A stretch of DNA of 64,000 bases, taken from positions 175,327 through 239,326 of the forward strand of contig NZ_JADLQQ010000013.1 of the NCBI RefSeq assembly GCF_015477765.1. Reading direction: 5' to 3'. Below are positions 8,561 through 17,413 of this stretch, in pieces. Both the position numbers and the translations under genes were made by a program. Each line of letters starts with the position of its first letter. Position 1 is the first letter of the stretch. Source of the DNA: Nocardia transvalensis (GTDB taxonomy: Bacteria > Actinomycetota > Actinomycetes > Mycobacteriales > Mycobacteriaceae). The notes beneath the pieces were generated by a model. It searched no databases. It saw nothing but the letters and a program-made list of their open reading frames with translations, and was not told the DNA's origin.

Positions 8561-9967
8561 TCACCACCGTTCGCCGTAGGGCCGGCCGTGGTGGGGGACC
8601 GCGACGTTCGCGCTTGGACAGCCCGATCCGCACCGCGCCGCGGTGTGCGTGTCGTCGGGGGTGCAGCGACGGCAGCGCTGCGGGTCGCGGCTGCTCGGGG
8701 TGCGGTAGCTGTCGGGCAGGTAGGCCGCTTCCAGGGGAGCCGACATGCGCGTCAACGCTTCGGCGAGCCCGTCGGCGACCGACGCGGCCACCTGTATCCA
8801 CGCGCGTGCCGACGAGGCCGCCAGGCGCGACCACACGATGCGCTCGCCTCCGGCCAGCACCGGGTCGTGCGGCACATCCACGATCCGGGTGATGCCTGCG
8901 TGTTCGAGCGCGCCGACGATCGCCTCGCGTGCGGCCGGTTCGCTCCCGGACTGCGTGGCGAGGGTGACCACCGCTCCGGTCACCAGGTCCCGGCGCCCGT
9001 GCGCGGCGATCGTGTCGAGCATTGTCAGCGCCATGTAGGCCGCGTCGCGGCGGCATACCAGGGGCACGACCAGCTGAGTGGCGTTATCGACCGACCAGGA
9101 GAACGGTTCTGCTCGCTCGTTGTCGCCGCTGTCGATCACCACCATGGACCGGTGCCGTCTCAGCACCGCCATGATTGCCGCGCACTCGTTGCGCCCTATC
9201 ATCTCGACGCGGCCGGACTGATCCGAGGCCAGGACTTCGTCGAGAGTGGGTTGCAGTCGCAGATACCGCGCCAGGCTCGAGGCGTCGGCGGCCGGGGAGC
9301 ACAACGCGCGTGCATTGGCCAGCACGTCGACCACGGTCGGCTCGGTGTCTGTGGTTACTGCGGCGCGCACGGCGAGGGTGCCGCGGGATTCGTTGGCGTC
9401 CCAGGCCACCACGCTGCCGCCGCGGTGCACGCCGAAGATGTTGGACAGCAAGATCGTCACCGGGGTAACTCCGCTGCCGCCTTTGGGGTTGGCGACCAGA
9501 ATCACCGGGGTGCCCGGTAATGGTTGCCGGATCCGTTCGACCGCGCGCCGGTAGGCGACCTCGCTGCCGTCGCGAGGCGGACGCAGCCGTGCCCCGAACG
9601 CGTTGACCCGGCCGCGCCAGCCCCATTCGGCCGGGTCGGTGTGTATGCCGTCGGCGTTTTTGAGCACGACCGGGCGAGCCCGGTGTCCATCGTCTCCGGG
9701 AATGGTGTCGGGCCGCAGGTTGTATTGCCCGACCCCGTATGGGTCCGGGATCGACTCCGCCGGGTCGCCAATCGCATCGTCGGGATCGTCCACGGCACTG
9801 TCGGGCTCCGACGGCCCGCCCGATACCGGGCTTGGACGCAGGCGCTGGCGGCGCAGGTCTACGATCGCCTCGGCGTCGTATTCTGTTGTGCCGCCCTGGG
9901 CGTTGGCCGTTTCGGTGTCCTCCGACATGTCGTCCGGCTGGGCTTGCTGCTGGTGTTCGGTGCTCAT
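8561..9967 (-). CDS. MinD/ParA-like protein with degenerate P-loop
   Basis: This 468-residue protein has an acidic, disordered N-terminal third and then a SIMIBI-type NTPase domain. The expected deviant Walker A reads NPKGGSGVTPV: the first Lys is kept but the usual GK[ST] Lys is replaced. Later landmarks (VAWDANESRGTLAVR, MVVIDSG, VVPLVCRRDAAY) follow the ParA/MinD fold. Such genes occur in actinobacterial transfer operons, perhaps positioning the machinery. Loss of the second Lys questions normal ATP hydrolysis. The start overlaps the upstream gene by ATGA (9964-9967). Confidence 0.75.
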   Translation of the reverse strand: MSTEHQQQAQPDDMSEDTETANAQGGTTEYDAEAIVDLRRQRLRPSPVSGGPSEPDSAVDDPDDAIGDPAESIPDPYGVGQYNLRPDTIPGDDGHRARPVVLKNADGIHTDPAEWGWRGRVNAFGARLRPPRDGSEVAYRRAVERIRQPLPGTPVILVANPKGGSGVTPVTILLSNIFGVHRGGSVVAWDANESRGTLAVRAAVTTDTEPTVVDVLANARALCSPAADASSLARYLRLQPTLDEVLASDQSGRVEMIGRNECAAIMAVLRRHRSMVVIDSGDNERAEPFSWSVDNATQLVVPLVCRRDAAYMALTMLDTIAAHGRRDLVTGAVVTLATQSGSEPAAREAIVGALEHAGITRIVDVPHDPVLAGGERIVWSRLAASSARAWIQVAASVADGLAEALTRMSAPLEAAYLPDSYRTPSSRDPQRCRRCTPDDTHTAARCGSGCPSANVAVPHHGRPYGERW

Positions 9968-11517
9968 CCGAATCTCCTGACTGACGGGTTGGAGCCGACA
10001 ACGCTCATGGGGGCGGTTCTGACGACGTCGCCTGTTTGCGGGGCGTGCACGACGGTCCCTTCGCCCACGTAGACGGCGACGTGGCCCGGCGCGGGCCCGG
10101 CGGGGAAAACCAGGTCTCCCGGTTGGATCGCCGAGTCGGGTACGGGAGTCCCGCGCGGGTCTTCGGCTTGTTCCTGGCTGGTGCGCGGCAGGATGATCCG
10201 GCCTCCGGTGGCGACGGCGACCGCGCGGCTGGTGAGGCCGGAGCAGTCGAATCCCGGCGCTCCGCCTTGGGCGGCAGTGGGTCCGTCCGGTCCGCCGCCG
10301 CCCCACACGTAGGGGTGTCCGCGCCAGCGCATCGCCTCGGCGACGATCGCCGCGCCAACAGAGGAACCGACCGATTCGCTGCCGGTGAACGCACGAGCGG
10401 CGGCCGGGATGGCGCGCACGTATTTGCGGGTCTCGTCGTTCTGGCAGACCTGCCCCTGACGCAGGGTCTCTCCAGCGCCGCAGTTGAACATCGACAGCCA
10501 CAGTTCGGTGAGGTCGCCGCGCAGTTTGCCTTCTGCCAGGCCACGTTTCGCGATGCCGGCCAGCTCGCAGTCGTAGCGGCCCTGGCTGATGACCGCGTCG
10601 GGGATGCTGCGGGGATCCTTACGGCCGTCGCCGTCGGCGTCGACGCCGTGTGCGTCCCACGTCCCGGGCATGAACTGGGCAGGCCCGACCGCGCCCGCCG
10701 AGCTGCGCGCGTCGACGCTGAACCCGGACTCCTGTTGCAGCTGGGCGGCCAGCAGCGGCGCAGTCACCTCAGGGCACAGTGCGGCGGCGCGGGCGATCCA
10801 CGGCTCGAACGCCTCCGGTACCGAACCCGCCTTCAGCCGCGCGGCGCCCGGCGAAGGACCACACCCGCTGCCGTAACCGGATCGCCCGATCAACCCGCTG
10901 CGGTTCGCGATAAGATCCGCGGCGTCCGTCGCGGTTCCGCCCGCGCCGCGGGCGGCAAGCCACCGCATCGGATCGGTGTGTTTGCCGCCGGATAACCGTC
11001 CCCCGGGCACGACTTCGAAATGCAGATGCGGCCCGGACGATTCGCCCTCGCTGCCGACGTCGGCGATGTGTTGGCCTGCGCGCACGGTGTCGCCTTTGTG
11101 GACGAGAATGCCCGCGGCCGACATGTGCCCGTAGACCGTCGACACGGTCCGACCGTCGCTGTCCGTGGTGTCGATGACGATCCAGTTCCCGAACCCGTCG
11201 GCTGGCCCGGCCTCCACCACCGTGCCGTCGGTGGCCGAGTAGATAGGCGTGCCGGCTGCGGCAGCGAAATCCTGTCCGCGATGGAACTCTCCTCCCCGGG
11301 GCCCGTACGATGAGCTCGGGACGAAAGTGCCTGCTGCCATGGGCATCACGACGCGGCCGGTCCCACGAGATGTCTCGCCTCGGGGCATGTTGGGAAGACA
11401 GTTGGGGTCGGTGTGTCGGGATCGTCCGGAGACGATGATCAGCATGACGACCGCCACGACGACCAGTCCGATGACCATGATCGCCTTGCCGGAGGTCACC
11501 GTCATGTCCGTGCTCAT
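9964..11517 (-). CDS. Cell-wall hydrolase: M23 peptidase + lytic transglycosylase + NlpC/P60
   Basis: This 517-residue protein is anchored by an N-terminal helix (about residues 12-32). Three wall-cutting domains follow. The first is an M23 LytM-type peptidase (HRGQDFAA and PHLHFEV carry the zinc ligands, residues 70-180). The second is a soluble lytic transglycosylase (QQESGF and GAVGPAQFMPGTW, about 230-370). The third is an NlpC/P60 domain (FDCSGLTS with the catalytic Cys and GHVAVYVGEG with the His, about 390-515). This is the VirB1/TcpG-like enzyme that opens peptidoglycan for the channel. Having all three activities in one chain is more than most systems carry. The ATG overlaps the upstream stop as TGATG. 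Confidence 0.9.
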   Translation of the reverse strand: MSTDMTVTSGKAIMVIGLVVVAVVMLIIVSGRSRHTDPNCLPNMPRGETSRGTGRVVMPMAAGTFVPSSSYGPRGGEFHRGQDFAAAAGTPIYSATDGTVVEAGPADGFGNWIVIDTTDSDGRTVSTVYGHMSAAGILVHKGDTVRAGQHIADVGSEGESSGPHLHFEVVPGGRLSGGKHTDPMRWLAARGAGGTATDAADLIANRSGLIGRSGYGSGCGPSPGAARLKAGSVPEAFEPWIARAAALCPEVTAPLLAAQLQQESGFSVDARSSAGAVGPAQFMPGTWDAHGVDADGDGRKDPRSIPDAVISQGRYDCELAGIAKRGLAEGKLRGDLTELWLSMFNCGAGETLRQGQVCQNDETRKYVRAIPAAARAFTGSESVGSSVGAAIVAEAMRWRGHPYVWGGGGPDGPTAAQGGAPGFDCSGLTSRAVAVATGGRIILPRTSQEQAEDPRGTPVPDSAIQPGDLVFPAGPAPGHVAVYVGEGTVVHAPQTGDVVRTAPMSVVGSNPSVRRFG

Positions 11518-13547
11518 CACACGACTCCGACCTGCCGGATACGCCCAGCGAACCACTCCGTCAGCCACGTAACAGCGGTGCGCCCGGACTCATCGACGAC
11601 GAATCGGTCGTAACCCTGATGCGCGCCCGAGGCGAAAAACGATGCAGCCGAGACGCCGTCGGCGACCAGCTGGCCGAGGTCAGCCGCGCCTTGCGACGCG
11701 CCGTTGACCAGTGACTCGGCTAGGCCCGCCAGGCTCGACGCGCCGCCCATCGTGGCTGGCAGTTCACCCGACTGCGGGGTGTCCAGCGCCGCGGTGGGAG
11801 TCTTGGCGGCCCCGGTCAGTGTGTTCACCGCGGTGGTGGCGAATCCGAGCAGGGTCGGGATCAGGCCGACGAACCGCGCGCCGATATCGACGAGGTTGCC
11901 GCCGCCGGTGATCGCTTCGGCGATGCCCCACAGTTGTTCTTGAAGCCCGCCGACCTGCAACGCCAGCCTGACAACGTCCAGGTTCCCCAGCATGCCGACG
12001 ATCACCGACGCGATCTGGGCGACACCGTGCGGGTCGGGGATCAGGGCCAGCAGGCTCGACACCATGTGCAGGTCGACCCCGGCGGCCATTTTCACCAGCG
12101 GGTTGCACAGGTTGTTCAAGGTGCCGAACTGCTCATGCAGGCCACGGACTTTCGCGGGCAGATCGATGCCGCCGTCCGCGACTACTGTGGCGATCTGGCG
12201 CAGGGTGTCCAGGATCTTCGGGACGTTGGTGGCGAAGTCGAGGGTGTTGGTCGCGACGTTGACCACCTGCTCGAACACCGTCGACGGTTTCAGGATCGAC
12301 AGCACAGTCGTGGCCTGCGACAAGGTGTCCGCTGGCATCGCGGTCAGCGGCGCAGTCGAGGACGCCAATGCGTTCGCCGGGTCGGCGACATCGGTCGCGG
12401 AGGCTCCGTCAGCCTGACCGGCGTGTGAGGCGATCGCAGCCAACGAGTCCAGGGCGGTACCGAGGTTGCTGTTCTTCGCGGCGGCCAGCACCTGGCTCGC
12501 GTGGTGTTCGGGCGAGCTGGCCGGTGCTTGTGCCAGGCGTTCGGTCACCGACGGATTGCCGCTTGCCCAGCGGACCAGATCGGCCAAAGACCGCAACGTG
12601 TCCTGCACCGCCGTGACCGCGCCCGAGTCGATTCGTCCGGACAGCGCTTGCGAGACAACCGCATTGAGATTGTCGGCGAGCTTCGAAAGATCGCCGCGTC
12701 CGAAATCGGACATCAACGACTGAGTCAGTGCCTGCAGCTTCGCCGCATCGACGCCGGGCGCACCAGTCTGATCAGTGTTGCCTGTCGGGTTGTCGCCAGC
12801 GGGTGGTGGTTCGGCGGGCGTGGGCGCGCCGGGTTGGTCGCTTCCGCCGGTGAGGATGCGGCCCAGGCCAGCCAGGATCGGGTTCGTCGCGGCGTTGGTG
12901 TTGCAGTATTTGTCCCGTGGGTCGCATATTTGCGCGGTCACGGCCGACAGTTGGCAGAACCCACCGGGACGCGGTCCCGCGATGCCGTGCCCGTCCAGCC
13001 GAGGGCCGACGACTTTGCCGCCCGCCGTGCCTTGTTGCGGGTCGGCGATCAGCCCCACCGCGATCACGCGGTCCGGCGGGATCGGTCCTTTGCCGCAGCC
13101 AATGCTCGCGGCGAGGTCGCCGATGACGTCGGCACCCTGGCTATAGCCAGCCAGCACGAACTTCGCAGCGCTACAGCGTCCAGCGATATCAGTGATCTCC
13201 CCGGTGGCGGCCGTGATGCCGGTAGCCTCACTGGCGCCGTAGCTCATCCCGCGGTCCCACGCCGACGCGCTGTAGCCGGGGAATCGAGCCAGAAACCGGT
13301 CACCGAACCGGGCGGCTAGTCCGGTGCCCACAGGCGCGAGCAACCCGATCGGGCCTGCGGGGTCGGCCTGCGAGTTGGTTTCCCACGTGCCGGGCACGAA
13401 GATCCCCGCCACCGAGGGGCATCCCGATCCGCTCGGGTGCGCCGGTGCAGGGGCGGGTGCGGCGACGGCGGGCGTCGTGCCGGCGAGTACTGCGGTCGCG
13501 GCGAGCGCCGCGATCCAGATTGCGGGGGTGACGATCGGTCGCTTCAC
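11517..13547 (-). CDS. Secreted cutinase-family protein with long C-terminal tail
   Basis: This 676-residue protein has a Sec signal peptide (about residues 1-29) and an alpha/beta-hydrolase cutinase domain (about 40-225) with the nucleophile elbow GYSQGAD and disulfide-type Cys residues. A roughly 440-residue tail rich in short helices and Ala/Leu/Val follows, with no recognisable domain. Cutinase-like proteins of mycolata hydrolyse esters or envelope lipids. Inside a transfer operon, remodelling of the mycolate outer layer is an attractive role, but that is inference. Confidence 0.8.
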   Translation of the reverse strand: MKRPIVTPAIWIAALAATAVLAGTTPAVAAPAPAPAHPSGSGCPSVAGIFVPGTWETNSQADPAGPIGLLAPVGTGLAARFGDRFLARFPGYSASAWDRGMSYGASEATGITAATGEITDIAGRCSAAKFVLAGYSQGADVIGDLAASIGCGKGPIPPDRVIAVGLIADPQQGTAGGKVVGPRLDGHGIAGPRPGGFCQLSAVTAQICDPRDKYCNTNAATNPILAGLGRILTGGSDQPGAPTPAEPPPAGDNPTGNTDQTGAPGVDAAKLQALTQSLMSDFGRGDLSKLADNLNAVVSQALSGRIDSGAVTAVQDTLRSLADLVRWASGNPSVTERLAQAPASSPEHHASQVLAAAKNSNLGTALDSLAAIASHAGQADGASATDVADPANALASSTAPLTAMPADTLSQATTVLSILKPSTVFEQVVNVATNTLDFATNVPKILDTLRQIATVVADGGIDLPAKVRGLHEQFGTLNNLCNPLVKMAAGVDLHMVSSLLALIPDPHGVAQIASVIVGMLGNLDVVRLALQVGGLQEQLWGIAEAITGGGNLVDIGARFVGLIPTLLGFATTAVNTLTGAAKTPTAALDTPQSGELPATMGGASSLAGLAESLVNGASQGAADLGQLVADGVSAASFFASGAHQGYDRFVVDESGRTAVTWLTEWFAGRIRQVGVV

Positions 13548-14311
13548 AGGCCGACTCCCATCACGATGTCGGCGTAGGCCGTGGTGGTTGAGGAATGCAG
13601 CTGGTCGACGCAGATAGCCACCCCGCCCGCCAGATGCGGGTCGTAGGGGACCTCAAGCACGTCGCGCACCCAGCCGCTCAGGCTTCGGCGGATCTCGTCG
13701 GCAAATGAGTCCGTTCGCTGATCCTGGTGCGTCACAACAACTGTGGTGTCGGCGACGACGTCGTCGCCGAGGTTGTGGGCCAGCCATTTCAGGCTTGCGA
13801 ACAATCGGTTCGCGGTGCCGCGTCGGGCCGGGGTCGCGACGATCAGGCTGGTGCGGCCGTCGCAGATCAGCGGCAGCAGCTGCCGCGCCGAGACGTGCCC
13901 GCCGCCGTCGTAGATACCCAGATACCCCGACATCATCAGCAGTCGCGCGATCGTGCCGATCGTGGCTCGTGCGGGCAACGCTGTGTCGTCTCGCCACAGC
14001 AATCCCGCGCCGATGCTTGACGAGATCAGCAGTTCGCGCGTGATCGACGTTGCGCCGTCGGCGATTTCGGTCAGCCACGCTTGCAGCGACATCGGCCGCA
14101 TCAGCTCGTCTGCTCCGCGCACGCCGAGGTCGCCGCCGGAGGTGGTCGCATCGACGGCGACCGCATCCCAGTCCGTGGTGGCGCCGATGGCCGCCGCCAG
14201 TCCCAACGCGATGGTGGTCGCGCCTGCCCCGCCGCCAGCCCCGACGACCAGGACCGCGGGAGCGATCTGCTGTGGGAAGGCTTGCTCTTCGAGTTCGAAT
14301 GCGGCGCTCAT
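13544..14311 (-). CDS. MinD/TadZ-like P-loop protein
   Basis: This 255-residue protein has a SIMIBI-type fold. The N-terminal loop reads VVGAGGGAGATTIALGLA, which is a Walker A position without the usual lysines. Later segments (DAVAVDATTSGGDL, SLIVATPARRGTANR) follow MinD-like proteins. It resembles the TadZ/CpaE-like proteins seen beside cutinase-like and ParA-like genes in actinobacterial transfer operons. ATGA overlaps link it to both neighbours. It is the second degenerate ParA-like protein in this operon. Confidence 0.7.
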   Translation of the reverse strand: MSAAFELEEQAFPQQIAPAVLVVGAGGGAGATTIALGLAAAIGATTDWDAVAVDATTSGGDLGVRGADELMRPMSLQAWLTEIADGATSITRELLISSSIGAGLLWRDDTALPARATIGTIARLLMMSGYLGIYDGGGHVSARQLLPLICDGRTSLIVATPARRGTANRLFASLKWLAHNLGDDVVADTTVVVTHQDQRTDSFADEIRRSLSGWVRDVLEVPYDPHLAGGVAICVDQLHSSTTTAYADIVMGVGL

Positions 14312-15045
14312 CGCGGCGTGATCCCCGTGATCAGGACCCGACCGTCCACGACGGTGGTGGTCACGGTCTGCCGGTACACGATCGGTGCACGACCGGGGCG
14401 GGTCTCGGTGAGCTCGACCTGCCAGGAATTTGGTCCCGACGGGTCGACGACGACGCAGAACCGGGTGTCCGCCGGGATGGTGTCGATGCCGGCCTGAATG
14501 GTCTCTGCCGCAGGCACATTCGCATCAGGGGTGGTTACCGCTCGTGCGGCGATCCCGGACCGCGTGACGTAGTAGGCGGTCTCGAACGCCATCACGGCGC
14601 CGGGGCCCGAATCGGTCCCGCCGCCGCCCGAGCCGCGGACGGTGTGTCCGGTAACCACCGGCGTCGCAGGGCAGTCGCCGGCCGCCTGCGCGGCACGATC
14701 TTGCCCCGAACTGTCCAGGTCGGCGGCAAGCGGAGAGCGGACAGGCGCAGCGTTTCGGTCAGTGTCGTGCAGGAATACGCCCACGGTGACCGCACCTGTC
14801 ACCACGAAGGCGCTCACCGCGGTCAGCGCGACCCTGCGACCACGAGTTCTAACGGCATCGTCGCGGGCTCGCCGAGACTCGACCTGCGTCCAACGAACGT
14901 CGAAGTCCTCGACCAAATCGGTCGGGTCGCAAACTTTACTGCCATGTGTGTCGGCTTCAGCGAGGTGGCGCAGCTCCGCCGCAGCGCCTCGGTCCAGATC
15001 CAGCGCAGTGAGGAACCGATCCAGGTGTCGTTGCGTGGTGGTCAT
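14308..15045 (-). CDS. Membrane-anchored conjugation operon protein, unknown function
   Basis: This 245-residue protein has a cytoplasmic N-terminal region (about 1-90), one transmembrane helix (RVALTAVSAFVVTGAVTVGV) and an exported domain ending GRVLITGITPR. I do not recognise the family. The topology matches assembly proteins of the transfer machine. The start at 15045 is preferred because it forms an ATGA overlap with the upstream gene; an ATG at 15060 is possible. Confidence 0.7.
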   Translation of the reverse strand: MTTTQRHLDRFLTALDLDRGAAAELRHLAEADTHGSKVCDPTDLVEDFDVRWTQVESRRARDDAVRTRGRRVALTAVSAFVVTGAVTVGVFLHDTDRNAAPVRSPLAADLDSSGQDRAAQAAGDCPATPVVTGHTVRGSGGGGTDSGPGAVMAFETAYYVTRSGIAARAVTTPDANVPAAETIQAGIDTIPADTRFCVVVDPSGPNSWQVELTETRPGRAPIVYRQTVTTTVVDGRVLITGITPR

Positions 15046-15431
15046 CGCCGAACCACCCATCGGTGCTGCGTCGCAGGTCGGCTCAGTTGTCCATGTAGCT
15101 GTTGCAGCGCCTGCCGCGCGGGCTCGACCACCTGATGGACCAGCGATGGGGCAGCATCGACCAGCCACTGAACGTGCCGTCTCCCCGGCGCGAACTGGCG
15201 GGCGACCTCGACGACCGTTCCACGGACCTGACTCACCACACGCTCAGCGCCGGACACTGTCCCGCCACTGGGTATGACGGGCCCCGTCACATCCGATTGA
15301 CTGGGCGTGACCCCGACCTGGCCGGTATCGGCGACCGCGAGACCGCCGCACGCTACGGTGACAGCCAGCGGCAACACACCGGCAATGACGACTCCACGAC
15401 AACGACGTTGATCGCGACTGGACTTCCGCAT
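15042..15431 (-). CDS. Small exported protein, first gene of the transfer operon
   Basis: This 129-residue protein has a basic N-terminus and a hydrophobic stretch (GVVIAGVLPLAVTVACGGLA) that reads as a signal peptide or lipoprotein-like signal. A helical, Gln-rich mature part follows, ending RPATQHRWVVRR. No family is recognised. It is the most upstream gene of the transfer operon. Its leader region contains the conserved intergenic element at 15632-15689. A GTG at 15449 is an alternative start. Confidence 0.6.
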   Translation of the reverse strand: MRKSSRDQRRCRGVVIAGVLPLAVTVACGGLAVADTGQVGVTPSQSDVTGPVIPSGGTVSGAERVVSQVRGTVVEVARQFAPGRRHVQWLVDAAPSLVHQVVEPARQALQQLHGQLSRPATQHRWVVRR

Positions 15432-15449
15432 CGGCGGACCCACTTCCAC

Positions 15450-15976
15450 GGCGATCCCGCTGGCAACCGCGAAAACCGCAGGCGATCAACGCCGTTCGCG
15501 GCACACGATGCTCGAACAGGATCAAGGCGAATGCGCACCGACCAGCGGCCCCGACGCAACAACGCCGGTCACCTCACGTGTCGGGAAGCCACAGCACAAC
15601 CACGCGCTCACCGCGCTTTCCGTGCTCTTGTGGCGCTACATCCGGATCCGCTGCCAGCGATCACCGGGAAACCCTCGAGAAGAGGGCGCACATCCAATGT
15701 AAGACGGATCACTCAACCGCGCAACCTTTAAGCAAATCCCCAGGTCGGCCTCCGGTTCTGGCGCGGGGTGGCGAGCAAAATGACCTGCAGCCCTCCCCGA
15801 GGACCGTGCCGGAGCCACCTCGTTGACCGATTGTGGCGGGGAGCACCGGTAGAAACACCGGACGCGGCGGCGATTTCGGCGATCGTCCGTGAAAAAACGT
15901 GGGTCATCCGGCCGCGTTCGGAAGCGGGGGAAATCATGCCGACAGGCCGACTTTCCTACGCGAACGCCGGAAGGCT
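15450..15976. other. Intergenic region upstream of the transfer operon
   Basis: About 530 bases without a convincing gene. It contains a minus-strand promoter-like pair, TTGCGC (15719-15724) and TACATT (15696-15701) with a 17-nt spacer, followed at once by the conserved hairpin element (15632-15689). This suggests the transfer operon starts with a roughly 250-nt leader. Confidence 0.5.
15632..15689 (-). promoter_or_regulatory. Conserved leader element, copy B
   Basis: Read on the minus strand, it starts GCGCCC and forms a stem CCCTC/GAGGG with a short loop. TTTCCCGG and the segment GCTGGCAGCGGATCCGGAT follow, ending TAGCGCC. It is almost identical to the copy at 46717-46774 and clearly related to 40656-40714. 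A TACATT hexamer ends 6 nt before it, so a transcript could begin at its first bases. The next start codon is about 200 nt downstream (15431). Confidence 0.65.
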
Positions 15977-16621
15977 TCAGTCGAACACGGTTGGCAGTTC
16001 CGGTTTTCGCCAATGATCGTGGAGCAATCGGATCTGGCTTTCCAGTACCCGCGTTTTGGATAGTTCGGGCAGCTCGTCGATCGAAAACCAGCCGATCTCC
16101 ATGGTCTCTACCGGACTCGGTTCACCGTGCGACTCGATCTCGCACAGGAAGAAGAGTTTGTAGACGTGGTAGGGGAACACCGGCTCGTGCCCTTGGACGT
16201 CTCGATCAAGTAGAGCGGCCAGCTTGTGGGCACGAACGACAAGTCCGGACTCCTCTTGCACCTCACGTTCGATTGCTTCGGACGGCGGCTCCAGGATGTC
16301 GCACCATCCCCCGGGCAACGTCCACCGTTCGTCACTGCGGTCACGGATCAGCAGTATCCGGCCTCCATCGTCGAACACGCCGCCGCGGACGTCGACCTTC
16401 GGGGTCATATATCCCTCTTCGAGCGAGACAATCTTGTCCAGCTCGCTCGGGATGCCTTTGCTGATCAGCGCAAGCAGGTCGATGGCGATGGTCTTGGTCT
16501 GCTCGTACCGTTGCCTGTCGAAGACATCGGTCGCGAATACGAGGCCGTTGTTGGCGATCGAAGCCAGTGTCAGCGCGAGTGTGCGGATTTGTGTCTCGGT
16601 CGATGATTGCGAATCATCCAT
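15977..16621 (-). CDS. NUDIX hydrolase with NUDIX N-terminal domain
   Basis: This 214-residue protein has a complete NUDIX box (GWCDILE then REVQEESGL, matching Gx5Ex7REUxEExGU) around residues 120-142. An N-terminal helical region (about 1-75) is typical of the ADP-ribose-pyrophosphatase-like group with an added N-terminal domain. It should hydrolyse a nucleoside diphosphate linked to another group; the substrate cannot be told. The ATG at 16621 has AAGGGA 7 nt upstream; an in-frame ATG at 16642 is the alternative. It is a single gene, separate from the conjugation operon. Confidence 0.85.
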   Translation of the reverse strand: MDDSQSSTETQIRTLALTLASIANNGLVFATDVFDRQRYEQTKTIAIDLLALISKGIPSELDKIVSLEEGYMTPKVDVRGGVFDDGGRILLIRDRSDERWTLPGGWCDILEPPSEAIEREVQEESGLVVRAHKLAALLDRDVQGHEPVFPYHVYKLFFLCEIESHGEPSPVETMEIGWFSIDELPELSKTRVLESQIRLLHDHWRKPELPTVFD

Positions 16622-16807
16622 TCCGCTTCCCTTCGAATCCATTTCCTTGGTCTGTCACGTGGTGGGCCTACGTGTAGGGCAAGTTCAGCGAACTGATCGT
16701 TGTGACGCCGTCGCGTAAGCGAATCTGCTCTGCTGCTGCGGTAACGTTGAGGGCCGGTGGTCTCCGAAAAGGAGCGCCGCCACCCCTTCCAGTTACCGAT
16801 CGGGAGT

Positions 16808-17254
16808 TCAAAGGCTCATCCGGTACGTCGTGGATTCGCGCGGTGTGAACCCAAGGTCCCGGTACAAGTGGTTGGCGACGATCTTGGAGGGGGTGGATGT
16901 CAGGTCGACCGTCCGTGCTCCGCGCTGTTTCGCGATGCCCAATGCCGCAATGATCAGGGCTTTTCCGGCACCTTGTCCCCTCGCAGTTTGATCCACCACT
17001 ACGTCCTCGATCCGGGCGCGTAGACCCGTAGGAATTGTGTACATCACGAGGGTCAGTGCGCCGACGATGGAGCCGCCGATGCGTCCGACGAGCAGTTGTG
17101 TGCACAGGCCGGTCACGACGGCTTCGAGCCTCTGCCGAGTGAGAGGCGATGCGGTAGCGGACAGTTGTGGCAGAAGGTTCGCCAGAGCTGCCAGCGCCTC
17201 CTCGCTTGCTTGTGCCACGACCTCGATCGCGACGGGTACAGATCCATCCGGCAA
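16808..17254 (-). CDS. GNAT-family N-acetyltransferase
   Basis: This 148-residue single-domain GNAT protein carries the acetyl-CoA binding motif in VVDQTARGQGAGKALI (Q/RxxGxG/A) after the beta-4 strand, then helix and ALGIAKQRGARTVDLTS. The acceptor substrate is unknown. The start is a TTG at 17254 with AGGAGG about 11 nt upstream; no ATG fits. It has its own short upstream region and is not coupled to the cyclitol operon that ends at 17414 on the same strand. Confidence 0.8.
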   Translation of the reverse strand: MPDGSVPVAIEVVAQASEEALAALANLLPQLSATASPLTRQRLEAVVTGLCTQLLVGRIGGSIVGALTLVMYTIPTGLRARIEDVVVDQTARGQGAGKALIIAALGIAKQRGARTVDLTSTPSKIVANHLYRDLGFTPRESTTYRMSL

Positions 17255-17413
17255 GGTTGCGAAATCCTCCTTGTGTGATACACGGTCGTGATTGTTTGCT
17301 GGACTGGACCGGGGTGCTCAGCGTAGCTGGGGATGCACCGACTCCGGGTGTGTATCCATAGTGAAGTTGTATGTCCTCGATGGACTTCTATCTGGGACCG
17401 ATCGCCTGCGTGG

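Noticed and set aside
15508..15826. Short plus-strand frames in the leader of the transfer operon
   Set aside because: They overlap the conserved leader element and have no ribosome-binding sites or motifs.
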